A stretch of DNA of 64,000 nt, from contig NZ_CP031123.2 of the NCBI RefSeq assembly GCF_002843235.3, positions 1,240,001 to 1,304,000 on the forward strand, read 5' to 3'. The position numbers and the translations under genes were made by a program. This DNA comes from Providencia huaxiensis. Lineage in GTDB: Bacteria > Pseudomonadota > Gammaproteobacteria > Enterobacterales > Enterobacteriaceae. This document shows positions 1 to 12,791 of the stretch, one piece after another (within the stretch, counting starts at the first letter, position 1; every line of letters begins with the position of its first letter). Under the pieces are notes generated by a model, which made no database searches, was not told the origin of the DNA, and saw only the letters and a list, made by a program, of their open reading frames with translations.

Positions 1-214
1 GATGATCGGGAGTATCGGTGTCAACTTATTCTCTCATATCGTTAACTTAGGCCTTTCAGAACTTATCACTAATGGTTCCTTATTCGGTATTTTTATCGGT
101 GCGATGGTATGGTTAGTCGGTGCTAGGATCGGCGGCCGTGAAAAAGTTGCAGACCGTTACTGGCAGTTAAAACAACATTATCATTCACGTAGAGATAATC
201 ACCGTTATCCATAA
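1..214 (+). CDS. ychH: YchH-like small membrane protein (3' part only)
   Basis: The reading frame enters from the left edge, so the N-terminus is missing. The visible 70 residues contain one hydrophobic segment (about residues 23-43) followed by a basic tail. The piece GARIGGREKVADRYW matches the conserved C-terminal part of E. coli YchH (DUF2583), a stress-induced inner-membrane protein of about 90 residues with no defined biochemical role. It converges on prs, with a terminator hairpin between them. In E. coli ychH also lies near dauA-prs, which supports the identification. Confidence 0.8.
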   Translation, partial: MIGSIGVNLFSHIVNLGLSELITNGSLFGIFIGAMVWLVGARIGGREKVADRYWQLKQHYHSRRDNHRYP

Positions 215-286
215 ATAGCCTAAAGCAATTAATTGCTGATAATGGTGAACGAGTCTGATAATTAGGCATTAAGAGGAGTAAAATTC

Positions 287-331
287 ATGAGAATTTTGCT
301 CTTCTGTCGTGAATATTGTGAGTTATTTTAA
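287..331 (+). CDS. Possible 14-residue small protein
   Basis: An AGGAG box lies eight bases before an ATG that opens a 14-codon frame (MRILLFCREYCELF) ending in TAA. The ribosome site is as good as those of known genes here, but the peptide is too short to judge by composition. It could be a real micro-protein, part of a ychH read-through transcript, or chance. I recognise no family. Confidence 0.25.
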   Translation: MRILLFCREYCELF

Positions 332-428
332 ATGGTTATTTTTATGCCATGATATGCTGAAAATTATCAATTGGCTGGCTATAAAGTATAAAAATAGGTA
401 TTTACGGGGGGTACCCTCTACAATCATA

Positions 429-466
429 AAGCCCCTGCAAATGACATTGCAGGGGCTTATATTTTT
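429..466 (+). terminator. Terminator between ychH and prs
   Basis: A perfect 12-bp stem (AAGCCCCTGCAA, 429-440, with 447-458) around a 6-nt loop is followed on the plus strand by a T-rich run. It sits between convergent ychH and prs and may act in both directions, although the minus-strand side has a weaker T tract. The remaining 215-515 interval shows only the short 287-331 frame. Confidence 0.8.
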
Positions 467-515
467 ATTGCGACTTTTTCATCACGGTTGAACGCTAAAA
501 CCCAATACTAGGGAA

Positions 516-2391
<1,876 letters not shown>

Positions 2392-2395
<4 letters not shown>

Positions 2396-3021
2396 TTCTT
2401 CAGTGTCCAACTATCCATTTTTAATTTAATAAGCCTGTCCCCTTGGCGTAACTCGAGGTAGTTCGGCAGCATAGGTGCCGTTTTGCTGTCATAGGAAATA
2501 TAGTTGAGTTGCCATGTTTCACCATTACTTTCAAATGTGACACTTTTTAGCAGATGATTTTCATCTAAGGTGAAGTCAGTTGCACGCCCAGGTGAGCCAG
2601 TTAACCAAGCAGTTAGGTCATCAATTGGAATTTCCATACCAGTGAGCTGATAAATAAGTTCACTTGGTACGTCACTCATATGGGTTTGGCCATCTTTAGT
2701 GGTTAGTCGAGCTAAATCAGGTTCAACGGTCAGTTCAAGTTCGCGGGAGCCTAACGGATTAGTTAACAATAAACGGTATTTTTCTGGCGTATATTGTTGC
2801 CAGAAAAACTTAGCGTACGTTTTTGTCTCCCCTCCGTTATAGGCAAAGGAGCCACGGGTTTGGTAGTCACGTAACTGATTTAATTCTTGTTGATGTGCTT
2901 TCCACTTAGCATCGGATGCAGAGCCAGTTCCTTTAGTGGTTGTTTGTGACGTTGTCACGCAAGCGGTTAGCAAGACGCATGAAAGTGGCAATAGGCGAAA
3001 AAAGTGCTTATTTATGTGCAT
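2392..3021 (-). CDS. lolB: Outer-membrane lipoprotein receptor LolB
   Basis: Receives lipoproteins from LolA and inserts them in the inner leaflet of the outer membrane. A short basic N-terminus, a hydrophobic stretch and the lipobox LTAC place the lipidated Cys near residue 20. The remainder matches LolB ([29 protein letters not shown]). The chosen ATG gives 209 residues, close to E. coli's 207. In-frame ATG at 3048 and TTG at 3060 would lengthen the signal peptide and cannot be excluded. It overlaps ispE by four bases and is divergent from hemA. Confidence 0.95.
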
Positions 3022-3197
3022 AAAGGATAAAGCTTGAGTTAATTGCATATCAAATCTCAAAGTTGTATTGGGCGCTGATAGCAGTCTCTATTGAGTTACT
3101 TGCATTTAAAGAGGTTTAGTTTAGCGCGTTAAGGCTATCTGAGCCATCTATTACACTCGATCTATTGTACTCGATGATATACCTAGCCAATAAAAAT

Positions 3198-3245
3198 CTG
3201 TAAGTGATTTACAGTTTGTATACAAATAACCTGTTTGTATACAAA
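3198..3245. promoter_or_regulatory. Cluster of perfect palindromes in the lolB-hemA gap
   Basis: Two identical 12-bp palindromes TTTGTATACAAA (3215-3226 and 3234-3245) have centres 19 bp apart. Directly before them is an inverted repeat CTGTAA-5-TTACAG (3198-3214). This looks like an operator array for a dimeric DNA-binding protein, but I do not recognise the regulator. The rest of the 3061-3711 gap is AT-rich, carries the hemA and lolB promoters somewhere, and shows no convincing gene. Confidence 0.5.
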
Positions 3246-3711
3246 TGACATGGTGTATTGATGGGGGGAATGGTTTCCTAAAGATCCCTAAAGATGGTGT
3301 TAGGCCAATCTGATTTTGGCTAATGGGGGGTAACGTTATCAGGGGAAACCTCATTAGTCACCATTTGCTTTCTGTGCGAAATAATTGCATCCTCTATGCA
3401 TCTTATTGCAGTTAATTTATCATTGTAAATAATGATATGGCTGATAATCAGTTTCATATAGCATAAATAAACGATAAAATTACGATCAGCTGGATTGGTA
3501 AAATAACTATTACGTCTGTTTTTTCGGTTTATTTTTTGGCGTGGGTCATCTTTCTGAAGGATAGGCTTATGCAAACCGTAGAAAGAGAGACGCGGATCAT
3601 CTACAATAGAACAATATAAATAACAGTATTGCTAAATTGGTGGGGAATACCCATCGAGCATTACTGAAAATAATTAGCACTGTAAGCAATGTGAGTAAGT
3701 CGTAAAGCACA

Positions 3712-4974
3712 ATGACCTTATTAGCCTTAGGCATCAACCATAAAACAGCACCAGTAGCCCTGCGTGAGCGGGTGACATTTGGTCCTGAAAAAATTGACCA
3801 TGCACTTGAAGAACTCCTCAAACAGCCTCAAGTGAATGGTGGCGTTGTGCTGTCTACCTGTAATAGAACTGAGCTTTATTTGAGCCTTGAATCACAAGAG
3901 CGGGCTCAAGAACAACTAGTAAAATGGTTGTGTGATTTTCATGGTATAACCCAAAAAGATTTACAGCCAAGTTTATATTGGCACCAAGACGACCGGGCTG
4001 TTAGTCACCTAATGCGTGTGGCGAGTGGTTTGGATTCCTTAGTTTTGGGTGAACCACAAATATTAGGGCAAGTAAAAAAGGCATTTGCACTTTCACAAGG
4101 TAATCATTCGTTATCGAGCGAACTTGAGCGCCTTTTCCAAAAATCGTTTTCTGTTGCAAAGCGTGTGCGTACAGAAACCGATATTGGTGCAAATGCCGTT
4201 TCCGTAGCATTTGCGGCTTGTACGCTTGCTCGTCAAATATTTGAATCACTTAAGCATTTAAATATTTTGTTAGTTGGCGCAGGGGAAACTATTGAACTTG
4301 TGGCTCGTCATTTGCGTGAACACGGCGTACAAAAAATGATGATAGCGAACCGAACACGTGAACGGGCGGAGTTATTGGCCAATGAGGTTAATGCACAAGT
4401 CATTTCGTTATCGGATATTGATAACCGCTTAGCAGAAGCGGATATTGTCATTAGTTCAACGGCGAGTCCTTTACCCATTATAGGGAAAGGGATGGTCGAG
4501 CGTGCAATGAAAATACGTCGTAGTAAGCCGATGTTATTAATCGATATTGCCGTTCCCCGAGATATCGAACAAGATGTTGAAAAATTAAGAGATGTTTATC
4601 TCTATACTGTGGATGATTTAGAGTCTATCATCGCACAGAACCTTGCTCAGCGAAAAGCCGCAGCCGTTGAAGCTGAATACATTGTTGAGCAAGAAAGTAG
4701 CCACTTTATGGATTGGTTGCGCTCACAAGCGGCAGTGTCTACAATTCGCGATTACAGAGAACAAGCTGAGGCCATTCGGGCAAGCATGGCTGAAAAAGCG
4801 TTGACGGCTATCCGTCAAGGTACAGATCCTGAGCAAGTGATCATGCAATTATCGCAACAATTAACCAACCGCCTTATTCACGCTCCAACTAAATCTTTGC
4901 AGCAAGCTGCAGGAAATGGGGATGTCGAGCGTCTAAATCTACTTAGGGACAGCTTAGGGCTGGACCATCAATAA
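3712..4974 (+). CDS. hemA: Glutamyl-tRNA reductase
   Basis: First committed enzyme of C5 tetrapyrrole synthesis, reducing glutamyl-tRNA(Glu) to glutamate-1-semialdehyde with NADPH. 420 residues; the catalytic-cysteine motif STCNRTELY lies near residue 50, the NADPH-binding [14 protein letters not shown] near 190, and the C-terminal dimerisation tail ends RDSLGLDHQ. The sequence before the ATG is a weak ribosome site (AAAGCACA), as I recall for enteric hemA, whose enzyme is controlled mainly by proteolysis. prfA follows after 31 bp. Confidence 0.98.
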   Translation: MTLLALGINHKTAPVALRERVTFGPEKIDHALEELLKQPQVNGGVVLSTCNRTELYLSLESQERAQEQLVKWLCDFHGITQKDLQPSLYWHQDDRAVSHLMRVASGLDSLVLGEPQILGQVKKAFALSQGNHSLSSELERLFQKSFSVAKRVRTETDIGANAVSVAFAACTLARQIFESLKHLNILLVGAGETIELVARHLREHGVQKMMIANRTRERAELLANEVNAQVISLSDIDNRLAEADIVISSTASPLPIIGKGMVERAMKIRRSKPMLLIDIAVPRDIEQDVEKLRDVYLYTVDDLESIIAQNLAQRKAAAVEAEYIVEQESSHFMDWLRSQAAVSTIRDYREQAEAIRASMAEKALTAIRQGTDPEQVIMQLSQQLTNRLIHAPTKSLQQAAGNGDVERLNLLRDSLGLDHQ

Positions 4975-5005
4975 CCACATTTTAATCATAGGTCTTATAT
5001 AACGA

Positions 5006-6088
5006 ATGAAGCCTTCTATTGTCGCAAAACTAGAAGCATTACAAGAACGCTACGAAGAAATTGAAGCGCACCTTGCTGATGCAGGTGTAATCGCCGATCA
5101 AGACCGTTTTCGTGCTTTATCAAAAGAATATGCTCAATTATCTGATGTCGCTAAATGCTTTAGCGCATGGCGCACAGTACAGGATGACATCGAAACAGCT
5201 GAAATGTTGTTAGACGATCCTGAAATGAAAGAAATGGCTCAAGAAGAGCTGAAAGAAGCTAAAGCGCGCAATGAAGAGCTTGAACAGCAATTACAATTGT
5301 TGCTGTTGCCGAAAGATCCTGATGATGAATATAACTGTTTCGTTGAAATCCGTGCGGGAGCAGGGGGAGACGAAGCGGCAATTTTTGCGGGTGACTTATT
5401 CCGTATGTACAGCCGTTATGCGGAAAATAACCGTTGGCGCGTTGAGCTCATGAGCACGAGTGACGGTGAACATGGCGGTTTTAAAGAAGTTATCGCGAAA
5501 ATTTCCGGTGATAGCGTTTATGGTCGCTTAAAATTTGAGTCAGGCGGGCATCGTGTTCAACGTGTTCCTGAAACTGAATCTCAAGGTCGTATTCATACAT
5601 CTGCTTGTACTGTGGCTATTTTGCCTGAGCTACCGGAAGCTGAATTACCTGAAATTAGCCCTGCGGACTTACGTATTGATACCTTCCGTTCATCAGGCGC
5701 GGGGGGGCAGCACGTTAATACCACCGATTCTGCAATTCGTATTACCCATATTCCGACAGGTATCGTTGTTGAGTGCCAAGATGAGCGTTCTCAGCATAAA
5801 AATAAAGCAAAAGCGATGTCTGTATTAGGTGCGCGTATTCGCCAAGCTGAAATGGATAAACGCCAAGCTGCAGAAGCGTCTGAACGCCGTAATTTATTAG
5901 GTTCTGGTGACCGTTCTGACCGCATTCGTACCTATAATTTCCCACAAGGCCGAGTGACGGACCACCGTATTAACTTGACGTTATACCGTTTAGATGAAGT
6001 GATGGAAGGAAAACTGGATTCACTTATCCAACCTATCATCAATGAATACCAGGCAGACCAACTTTCTGCGTTGTCTGAGCAGGAATAA
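5006..6088 (+). CDS. prfA: Peptide chain release factor 1
   Basis: Recognises UAA and UAG in the ribosomal A site and triggers peptide release. 360 residues with the universal GGQ motif ([10 protein letters not shown], about residue 235), methylated by the product of the next gene, and the codon-recognition domain upstream. The stop overlaps the prmC start by one base (TAATG), so substrate and modifying enzyme are coupled in translation. Confidence 0.98.
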   Translation: MKPSIVAKLEALQERYEEIEAHLADAGVIADQDRFRALSKEYAQLSDVAKCFSAWRTVQDDIETAEMLLDDPEMKEMAQEELKEAKARNEELEQQLQLLLLPKDPDDEYNCFVEIRAGAGGDEAAIFAGDLFRMYSRYAENNRWRVELMSTSDGEHGGFKEVIAKISGDSVYGRLKFESGGHRVQRVPETESQGRIHTSACTVAILPELPEAELPEISPADLRIDTFRSSGAGGQHVNTTDSAIRITHIPTGIVVECQDERSQHKNKAKAMSVLGARIRQAEMDKRQAAEASERRNLLGSGDRSDRIRTYNFPQGRVTDHRINLTLYRLDEVMEGKLDSLIQPIINEYQADQLSALSEQE

Positions 6089-6921
6089 TGCAATATACCG
6101 AATGGGTCAAGCAGGCAGCGAATCGGCTGTCTGCAAGTGACAGTGCGAAGCGAGATGCTGAAATTTTACTGGAACATGTCACAGGCCGCAGTCGTACCTA
6201 TCTTTTTGCATTTGGTGAAACGGAACTCAAAGCCGAAGAATTCCAACAAGCTGAATTACTTTTGCAACGCCGTGAGAAAGGTGAGCCTATCGCCTATATT
6301 GTCGGTGAACGTGAGTTCTGGTCCCTTCCTCTTTATGTCTCACCTGCAACATTAATACCTAGGCCAGATACTGAATGTATCGTTGAACAAGCCTTATCTA
6401 GGTTAACAGAGCAAAAAAATCACATTTTAGATTTAGGCACTGGGACTGGGGCAATTGCATTAGCCTTGGCGTCTGAGATGCCGCAAAGTCAGCTTATTGG
6501 TGTGGATTTTAATCCTGATGCGGTTGCTTTAGCACAACGAAATCAACAGCGCTTAAATATTTCAAATGTCAAATTTATACAAAGTAATTGGTTTGCTTCA
6601 CTATCAATTCAACAATTTGATATGATTATCAGTAATCCACCTTATATTGATGAAAATGATAAGCACCTCAGTGAAGGTGATGTGCGATTCGAGCCCTTAA
6701 CCGCTCTAGTGGCTAAGGATGAAGGTTTAGCCGATCTAATTTACATCATTAAAGAGTCTAGAAAATATCTGAAAAATCAAGGGTGGTTACTTCTTGAGCA
6801 TGGCTGGACACAAGGTCTTGCGGTGCGTGATTTATTTAAAGTACATGGGTACACCAAAATTGAGACCTGTCTTGATTATGGTGGAAGAGAGCGAATTTCA
6901 CTCGGTCAATGGAATGGTTAA
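6088..6921 (+). CDS. prmC: Release-factor glutamine N5-methyltransferase
   Basis: Methylates the Gln of the GGQ motif in RF1 and RF2 using S-adenosylmethionine. 277 residues with the SAM-binding loop DLGTGTGAIALALA (about residue 114) and the catalytic NPPY motif (ISNPPYIDE, near 184). It lies directly behind its substrate gene prfA. In E. coli sirB2 follows; here sirB1 comes next with no sirB2. Confidence 0.97.
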   Translation: MQYTEWVKQAANRLSASDSAKRDAEILLEHVTGRSRTYLFAFGETELKAEEFQQAELLLQRREKGEPIAYIVGEREFWSLPLYVSPATLIPRPDTECIVEQALSRLTEQKNHILDLGTGTGAIALALASEMPQSQLIGVDFNPDAVALAQRNQQRLNISNVKFIQSNWFASLSIQQFDMIISNPPYIDENDKHLSEGDVRFEPLTALVAKDEGLADLIYIIKESRKYLKNQGWLLLEHGWTQGLAVRDLFKVHGYTKIETCLDYGGRERISLGQWNG

Positions 6922-6943
6922 GTGGCATAGCACTGGGAATGTA

Positions 6944-7753
6944 ATGAAAACCATAGCGAATATAGAATTTAATCAACTCCCTTTAAGTGAAGGGATCATG
7001 ACTGTTTCACAATGTATCCGTCATGATTTCCCGCTGATGAAAGTGCAAGCTCAGTTAGACAGCTTAGTCTCATCAGCCAAGTCTTGTATCGATTTAACCG
7101 CTGATAACGAAACCAAAATTCAGCAGTTGACCTCACTTTTTTACCAAGAATGGTCGTTTGGCCCAGCTGAAGGCATTTATCTGTTATCAGATATGCTATG
7201 GCTAGACAAAGTACTGTCATCTAAGCAAGGTACGCCAGTGACACTCGGTGCTATCTTTTTGTACGTTGCCGAGCGCCTTGGCATTGCGATTTATCCCGCT
7301 ATTTTTCCGACTCAATTATTATTTATCACTGAAAGAAATGATGGCAGCCAGTGGGTAATTAACCCTGTAAATGGCGAGTCTTTATCACTACACACATTAA
7401 ATTTATGGCTCAAAGGAACCGTTGATCCTTTTTCTGAATTTTACCATGACCAATTGGATGTAGCAGAAAACAGCGTTGTCATCCGTAAAATTTTTGACAC
7501 ATTGAAAGCGTCATTAATGGAAGAGAAAAAGATGGAATTAGCGCTGCGAGTTTGTGAAACGCTTCTGACTCTTGACCCTGAAGACCCTTACGAAATTCGG
7601 GACCGAGGGTTAATTCTTGCACATTTAGACTGTAATCATGTGGCGTTAAGTGATCTCAATTACTTTATTGAGCACTGTCCAGAAGACCCTGTTTCTGAAA
7701 TGATTAAAATACAAATTTATTCGTTGGATAATCATCCAATCGTATTACATTAA
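6944..7753 (+). CDS. sirB1: SirB1 family protein (transglutaminase-like plus TPR)
   Basis: 269 residues, the family length, ending in a TPR-like region (LDPEDPYEIRDRGLI, LDCNHVALSDL) shared with E. coli SirB1/YchA. The N-terminal half is of the transglutaminase-like type seen in this family. Biochemical function is not established. The ATG at 6944 is preceded by GGGA and aligns with the family start; the frame is open further upstream but overlaps prmC. Gene order prmC-sirB1-kdsA without sirB2 differs from E. coli. Confidence 0.93.
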   Translation: MKTIANIEFNQLPLSEGIMTVSQCIRHDFPLMKVQAQLDSLVSSAKSCIDLTADNETKIQQLTSLFYQEWSFGPAEGIYLLSDMLWLDKVLSSKQGTPVTLGAIFLYVAERLGIAIYPAIFPTQLLFITERNDGSQWVINPVNGESLSLHTLNLWLKGTVDPFSEFYHDQLDVAENSVVIRKIFDTLKASLMEEKKMELALRVCETLLTLDPEDPYEIRDRGLILAHLDCNHVALSDLNYFIEHCPEDPVSEMIKIQIYSLDNHPIVLH

Positions 7754-7769
7754 TTAACATACAGGCTAA

Positions 7770-8654
<885 letters not shown>

Positions 8655-8666
8655 GTTAGGCGGTTT

Positions 8667-9569
8667 ATGCAACTCACTGAAGTCGTTTCTATGTTCGGCG
8701 CTGATTTGCAGCGCCGATATGGTGAAAAGATTTATAAAATTACCTTACATGGTGGTTTTAATTGCCCAAACCGTGATGGCACCCTTGGGCGAGGAGGCTG
8801 CACTTTTTGTAATGTGGCTTCTTTTGCTGATGAAAATCAGTCATCTCAAACTATTAGTGAACAAATTCACCAACAGATCACCCGAATTTCCCGCGCAAAA
8901 CGTTACTTAGCTTATTTCCAAGCCTATACCAGCACTTATGCCGAAGTGAGCCTATTAAAACAACTTTATGAAGAAGCCTTACTGCAAGCCGATATTGTTG
9001 GATTATGCGTAGGTACCCGCCCTGACTGTGTTCCTGAGTCAGTGTTATCCTTGCTAAGCCAGTATCAACAGCAAGGCTATGAAATATGGCTTGAGTTAGG
9101 TTTACAAAGTGCCCATGATAAAACACTACATCGTATTAATCGCGGCCATGGTTTTGATGCATACCAACAGACGACACAAAAGGCTCGCAGCCTTGGATTA
9201 AAAGTTTGTACACATTTGATTTGCGGATTACCCGGTGAAAATGCCCAAATGAATATGCAAACACTTGATAAAGTCCTTGAGTGCGGAACGGATGGTATCA
9301 AACTTCACCCTTTACATATTGTCGAAGGTAGTGTGATGGCCAAAAGTTGGCGGGCAGGGCGCTTGGCAACGCTTTCTCTCGATGAATATACTGAAATTGC
9401 AGGTGAAATGGTGCGCCATACTCCGGCTGATATTGTTTATCACCGTATTAGTGCCAGTGCAAGAAAACCCACATTACTCGCCCCGAGCTGGTGTGAAAAC
9501 CATTGGGTGGGAATGAATAATTTATATCAATATTTCTTAAAATGGGGCGGGCAAGGCTCCGCACTTTGA
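8667..9569 (+). CDS. yhcC: Radical SAM protein of the YhcC family
   Basis: 300 residues. The motif CPNRDGTLGRGGCTFC carries the three cluster-binding cysteines in the arrangement of the TIGR01212 family. It is co-linear with E. coli YhcC (YLAYFQAYTSTYAEV, CVGTRPDCVP, ASARKPTLLAP). The substrate is not firmly established in what I know of the family. In E. coli yhcC lies elsewhere (near gltB), so its place behind kdsA is lineage-specific. Confidence 0.92.
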   Translation: MQLTEVVSMFGADLQRRYGEKIYKITLHGGFNCPNRDGTLGRGGCTFCNVASFADENQSSQTISEQIHQQITRISRAKRYLAYFQAYTSTYAEVSLLKQLYEEALLQADIVGLCVGTRPDCVPESVLSLLSQYQQQGYEIWLELGLQSAHDKTLHRINRGHGFDAYQQTTQKARSLGLKVCTHLICGLPGENAQMNMQTLDKVLECGTDGIKLHPLHIVEGSVMAKSWRAGRLATLSLDEYTEIAGEMVRHTPADIVYHRISASARKPTLLAPSWCENHWVGMNNLYQYFLKWGGQGSAL

Positions 9570-9589
9570 TATATTCAATGAGAATACAT

Positions 9590-10324
9590 ATGAAATCAAC
9601 TTTCTATAAAGCTATTATCGTTTCGTCTCTAATTACGTTTTCTTTTCAAGCGATAGCTCAACTTGATATTACCCCAGAAGATAAACAGAAATTTGTACAA
9701 ACTCACCAAAAAGCAGCCAAGAAAGATGCTCAGGCCCAGTATCAGCTTGCCCAAATGTATTTTTCCGGTTTAGGTGTTCTTCAAAATCTTAATAGTGCGC
9801 GTTTATGGGCAAACGAAGCTGCAAAAAATGGTAATGGGGATGGTTATGCATTATTGGCAGATATCAATCTATTAAGTGATAGTTATTTTTCACAGGAATT
9901 GATTGATGCTCGTAAGTACGCGACGAAAGCTGTTGAAATGGGCAGTACGCGTGGCAAAATCAGTTTAGCAGAGTCATTGATAAACCCAATTGCGGGTAAA
10001 ACGGATTATCAGCGGTCTATAGAACTTCTTAATGAGGTTAATGCGTTAAATAACCCAGATTATTTTATTGCGCCTATTTTGCTTGGTGTTATTTACTTAG
10101 ATGGCAAAGGTGTTGCAAAAGACGAAAAGCAAGCACAACAATGGTTTGATAAGGCAAATGAGATGACTTATCCGGGCTATGCAGAGTGGATGGCAGCGTT
10201 TAAATTTTCTGAAGATAATACAGGTACGGTGACCATCGACCAAGTGAAAGCAAAAAAATTAAGGGAAATAGCCTGCGAAAAAGGAAAAAGTGCAGGGAAT
10301 GAGATGTTTTGCTTCAGCGAGTGA
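9590..10324 (+). CDS. Secreted Sel1-repeat protein
   Basis: The ATG at 9590 follows a TGAGA box and opens a clear signal peptide (hydrophobic IIVSSLITFSFQ, likely cleavage after AIA near residue 23). The mature part has Sel1/TPR-like repeats: AQYQLAQMYFSGLGVLQN, then GYALLADINLL, then ILLGVIYLDGKGVAKDEKQA. 244 residues. Sel1 proteins usually act as periplasmic scaffolds; no partner can be named. It converges on dauA with a shared terminator. Longer starts at 9542 and 9578 lack good ribosome sites and would spoil the signal peptide. Confidence 0.82.
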   Translation: MKSTFYKAIIVSSLITFSFQAIAQLDITPEDKQKFVQTHQKAAKKDAQAQYQLAQMYFSGLGVLQNLNSARLWANEAAKNGNGDGYALLADINLLSDSYFSQELIDARKYATKAVEMGSTRGKISLAESLINPIAGKTDYQRSIELLNEVNALNNPDYFIAPILLGVIYLDGKGVAKDEKQAQQWFDKANEMTYPGYAEWMAAFKFSEDNTGTVTIDQVKAKKLREIACEKGKSAGNEMFCFSE

Positions 10325-10328
10325 TACT

Positions 10329-10362
10329 AAACCGCCATGTAAAATAACATGGCGGTTTGGTT
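10329..10362. terminator. Bidirectional terminator between the Sel1 gene and dauA
   Basis: A perfect 12-bp stem (AAACCGCCATGT, 10329-10340, pairing with 10347-10358) with a 6-nt loop lies between convergent genes. The flanks are A-rich on the left and T-rich on the right. Confidence 0.75.
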
Positions 10363-10373
10363 TGATACTTAAG

Positions 10374-12107
10374 TTAAGGTGTTGTTATTGGCTTTTCTGT
10401 GTCGATAGAACCCGCTTGTTCGATAGCTTTAACGGCTTCAAGCGCATGATCCATTGAATTATAAAAACTCAATACGCCTTCAATAGGTGCCACTTTTGCT
10501 CTCGCCAATGTTTTTAATGGCTGGAACGGAATATCACAAACTAAGATATGGGTATCTTTGCGAACGGCATCTATGAATTTTTCGAAAGCTTCTAAGCCCC
10601 CCGCATCCAATACAGGTACTGCGTCCCATTGCATAATAATAGTTTTATAGCCAGCGCTTTTGACACGTAACTCATCAAAAATACGTTCAGCAGCAGCGAA
10701 AAACAACGGGCCATTTATTCTTACGACTAAGCGGCTTTGTTCTTCATCTGTTTCTGCTAGTTGTGTTGAACGGGTCATATTGGCAATACGGCGCATAAAC
10801 AATAATGATGCGAGAACAATCCCGACAGTGATGGCAATAACCATATCAAATAGAACGGTTAGAGACATACATAACACTAATACAATAATGTCATCTTTAG
10901 GAGCACGTTTAATTAGGTAAACGACCTTACCTGCAGCACTCATGTTCCAAGCCACAATCAATAATAATGCAGACATAGCGGCTAATGGCAGATAAGAGAG
11001 CATTGGAGCAAGAACCAATAATGTGAGTATCACCAGTATTGAGTGAATAATCGCAGAAATAGGGGATGTTGCACCTGCTCGAACGTTAGCTGCGGAGCGA
11101 GCTATTGCAGCGGTTGCGGTGATCCCACCAAAAAAAGGCGCTGCAATGTTCCCCACACCTTGGCCAATAAGTTCACTATTAGAATGGTGTTTGGTTCCCG
11201 TCATGTTGTCCAATACTACGGCACATAACAGTGACTCAATTGCGCCCAGTACCGCCATAGAAAATGCTGCAGGCATTAATGCGGTGATCATCGCCCAGTT
11301 AATTGGTGCACTTCCGGGGAGTTCCCACGGCAAAATAAACTGCGGTAGAATAGGGGGAATACCATTACCTTCAGTGCCATCAGGCAATAAATAGCTAAAT
11401 TCAGAACCGATAGTCGCGACTTCCATACCAAATAATGAAAGCACCCACATGACGAAAGTCCCGACAATAAGGGCTGGCAAATGGCCAGGAAGTTTTAGTT
11501 TTAGTTTAGGCCAGAAGATAAGCACCAAAAGGGTTGAAAGCCCAATTAAAGTGTCACTGTATTGAAATGTGGGGAATGTATTGCCAATAGCAATTAGCTT
11601 ATCAACATAGTTTTCTGGGACATGCGCCATTTGCAAGCCAAAGAAATCTTTAATCTGCATTGTGGCAATGGTGATAGCAATTCCCGAAGTAAAGCCTAAG
11701 GTGACAGAAACGGGAATGTATTCAATAAACTTACCAAAGCGAGCAAACCCCATCGCAAGAAGTATGATACCCGACATCAATGTGGCGACTAATAACCCAC
11801 TCAACCCAAATTGTTGAGAGACTGGGTAGAGGATCACCACAAAAGCAGCCGTGGGGCCAGAAACGCTATAGCGAGACCCACCTGTTACTGCAATGATGAT
11901 CCCTGCAATAGCCGCAGTATATAGCCCATATTGTGGTGGAACACCGCTAGCGATAGCCAAAGCCATTGCGAGGGGGATAGCGATAATACCCACGGTAATA
12001 CCCGCGATTAAATCCTTAATAAAGCGGGTAGCCGTATATTTTTCTTTCCAACAAGAATCTATTAGCGCACTAAAAGGGCGCAACCTATTAATTTTTTTTG
12101 TACTCAT
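10374..12107 (-). CDS. dauA: SulP-family C4-dicarboxylate transporter DauA (YchM)
   Basis: 577 residues: a SulP membrane domain of many hydrophobic helices (about residues 25-430), then a cytoplasmic STAS domain (about 445-555, with [18 protein letters not shown]). It is co-linear with E. coli DauA, which imports succinate and related acids at acidic pH and influences other C4 transporters. In E. coli it lies beside prs; here it is about 9 kb away, behind yhcC. The 282-bp region upstream (12108-12389) is AT-rich and shows no further gene. Confidence 0.93.
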   Translation of the reverse strand: MSTKKINRLRPFSALIDSCWKEKYTATRFIKDLIAGITVGIIAIPLAMALAIASGVPPQYGLYTAAIAGIIIAVTGGSRYSVSGPTAAFVVILYPVSQQFGLSGLLVATLMSGIILLAMGFARFGKFIEYIPVSVTLGFTSGIAITIATMQIKDFFGLQMAHVPENYVDKLIAIGNTFPTFQYSDTLIGLSTLLVLIFWPKLKLKLPGHLPALIVGTFVMWVLSLFGMEVATIGSEFSYLLPDGTEGNGIPPILPQFILPWELPGSAPINWAMITALMPAAFSMAVLGAIESLLCAVVLDNMTGTKHHSNSELIGQGVGNIAAPFFGGITATAAIARSAANVRAGATSPISAIIHSILVILTLLVLAPMLSYLPLAAMSALLLIVAWNMSAAGKVVYLIKRAPKDDIIVLVLCMSLTVLFDMVIAITVGIVLASLLFMRRIANMTRSTQLAETDEEQSRLVVRINGPLFFAAAERIFDELRVKSAGYKTIIMQWDAVPVLDAGGLEAFEKFIDAVRKDTHILVCDIPFQPLKTLARAKVAPIEGVLSFYNSMDHALEAVKAIEQAGSIDTEKPITTP

Positions 12108-12389
12108 TATACCCTACCAAATAACAGGGTGAAAAATAAACGAAAGATGTACCTATAAGGATACGCTTAGCAACCTGAAAAAAATCTGTTATGTATCAAT
12201 GAATCTACAATTATCATAACGTTTTCAGTAACAAAAGTAAAAAAACGTTATATTATAAAGAAAAATAGTTAGAATATATTTTATATGGTTACGTTCCTGT
12301 TTTAGATGTGCATATAAATAATAGTCATTTTATTTTTTAATCGTAAATATAAATCATTATAAATAATAAATTGGTCAATACTTAATCGA

Positions 12390-12791
12390 CTAAACTGCTA
12401 TTATTGCTGCCAATAGCCCTATCCATTGAAGCAGCGCTATCCCAAGTGCTCGTGTGAAAAGGCGTTTAGTTCCAGACCACCTTTGTTGCATCGTACGATA
12501 TTTAATTTTGCTTGGAAATAAACAATTCAAAGCATTATCAAACTGTTCCGTTTCATTATGCGTGTAGATAATTTTAAAAAAATGGTTATCTAACCAAAGA
12601 CGATATATATAATACTGGCAAATTATAAATATAATTACATTGGCGAATAAAATATATTTAGAGTAATTAGAATAGAAAAACAAAGCGAATTGGCAAAATA
12701 GTGCCAATACAGACCCAGTAGCAAAATAACGCCAACTATGAGTCAAAATAGTGATGACCTCACCTTGCTGTTTATTCATCAATGTATTCAT
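12390..12791 (-). CDS. Small membrane protein at the end of the ynb cluster
   Basis: 133 residues with two hydrophobic segments close together (about 24-40 and 46-62), a soluble middle, and a C-terminal hydrophobic stretch (about 113-132). I recognise no family. Its ATG lies inside the end of ynbD (20-bp overlap) with a GAG ribosome site, so it is probably translated with ynbD. It is not YnbB, which is a CdsA-like protein with many more helices. Confidence 0.7.
   Translation of the reverse strand: MNTLMNKQQGEVITILTHSWRYFATGSVLALFCQFALFFYSNYSKYILFANVIIFIICQYYIYRLWLDNHFFKIIYTHNETEQFDNALNCLFPSKIKYRTMQQRWSGTKRLFTRALGIALLQWIGLLAAIIAV

Noticed and set aside
309-491. 60-codon plus-strand frame between ychH and prs
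   Set aside because: It runs through the terminator hairpin, has no ribosome site and reads like chance translation.
3151-3821. Three minus-strand frames of 67-84 codons in the lolB-hemA gap
   Set aside because: No ribosome sites, no protein-like composition, and one overlaps the hemA start antisense; the gap is better read as regulatory DNA.
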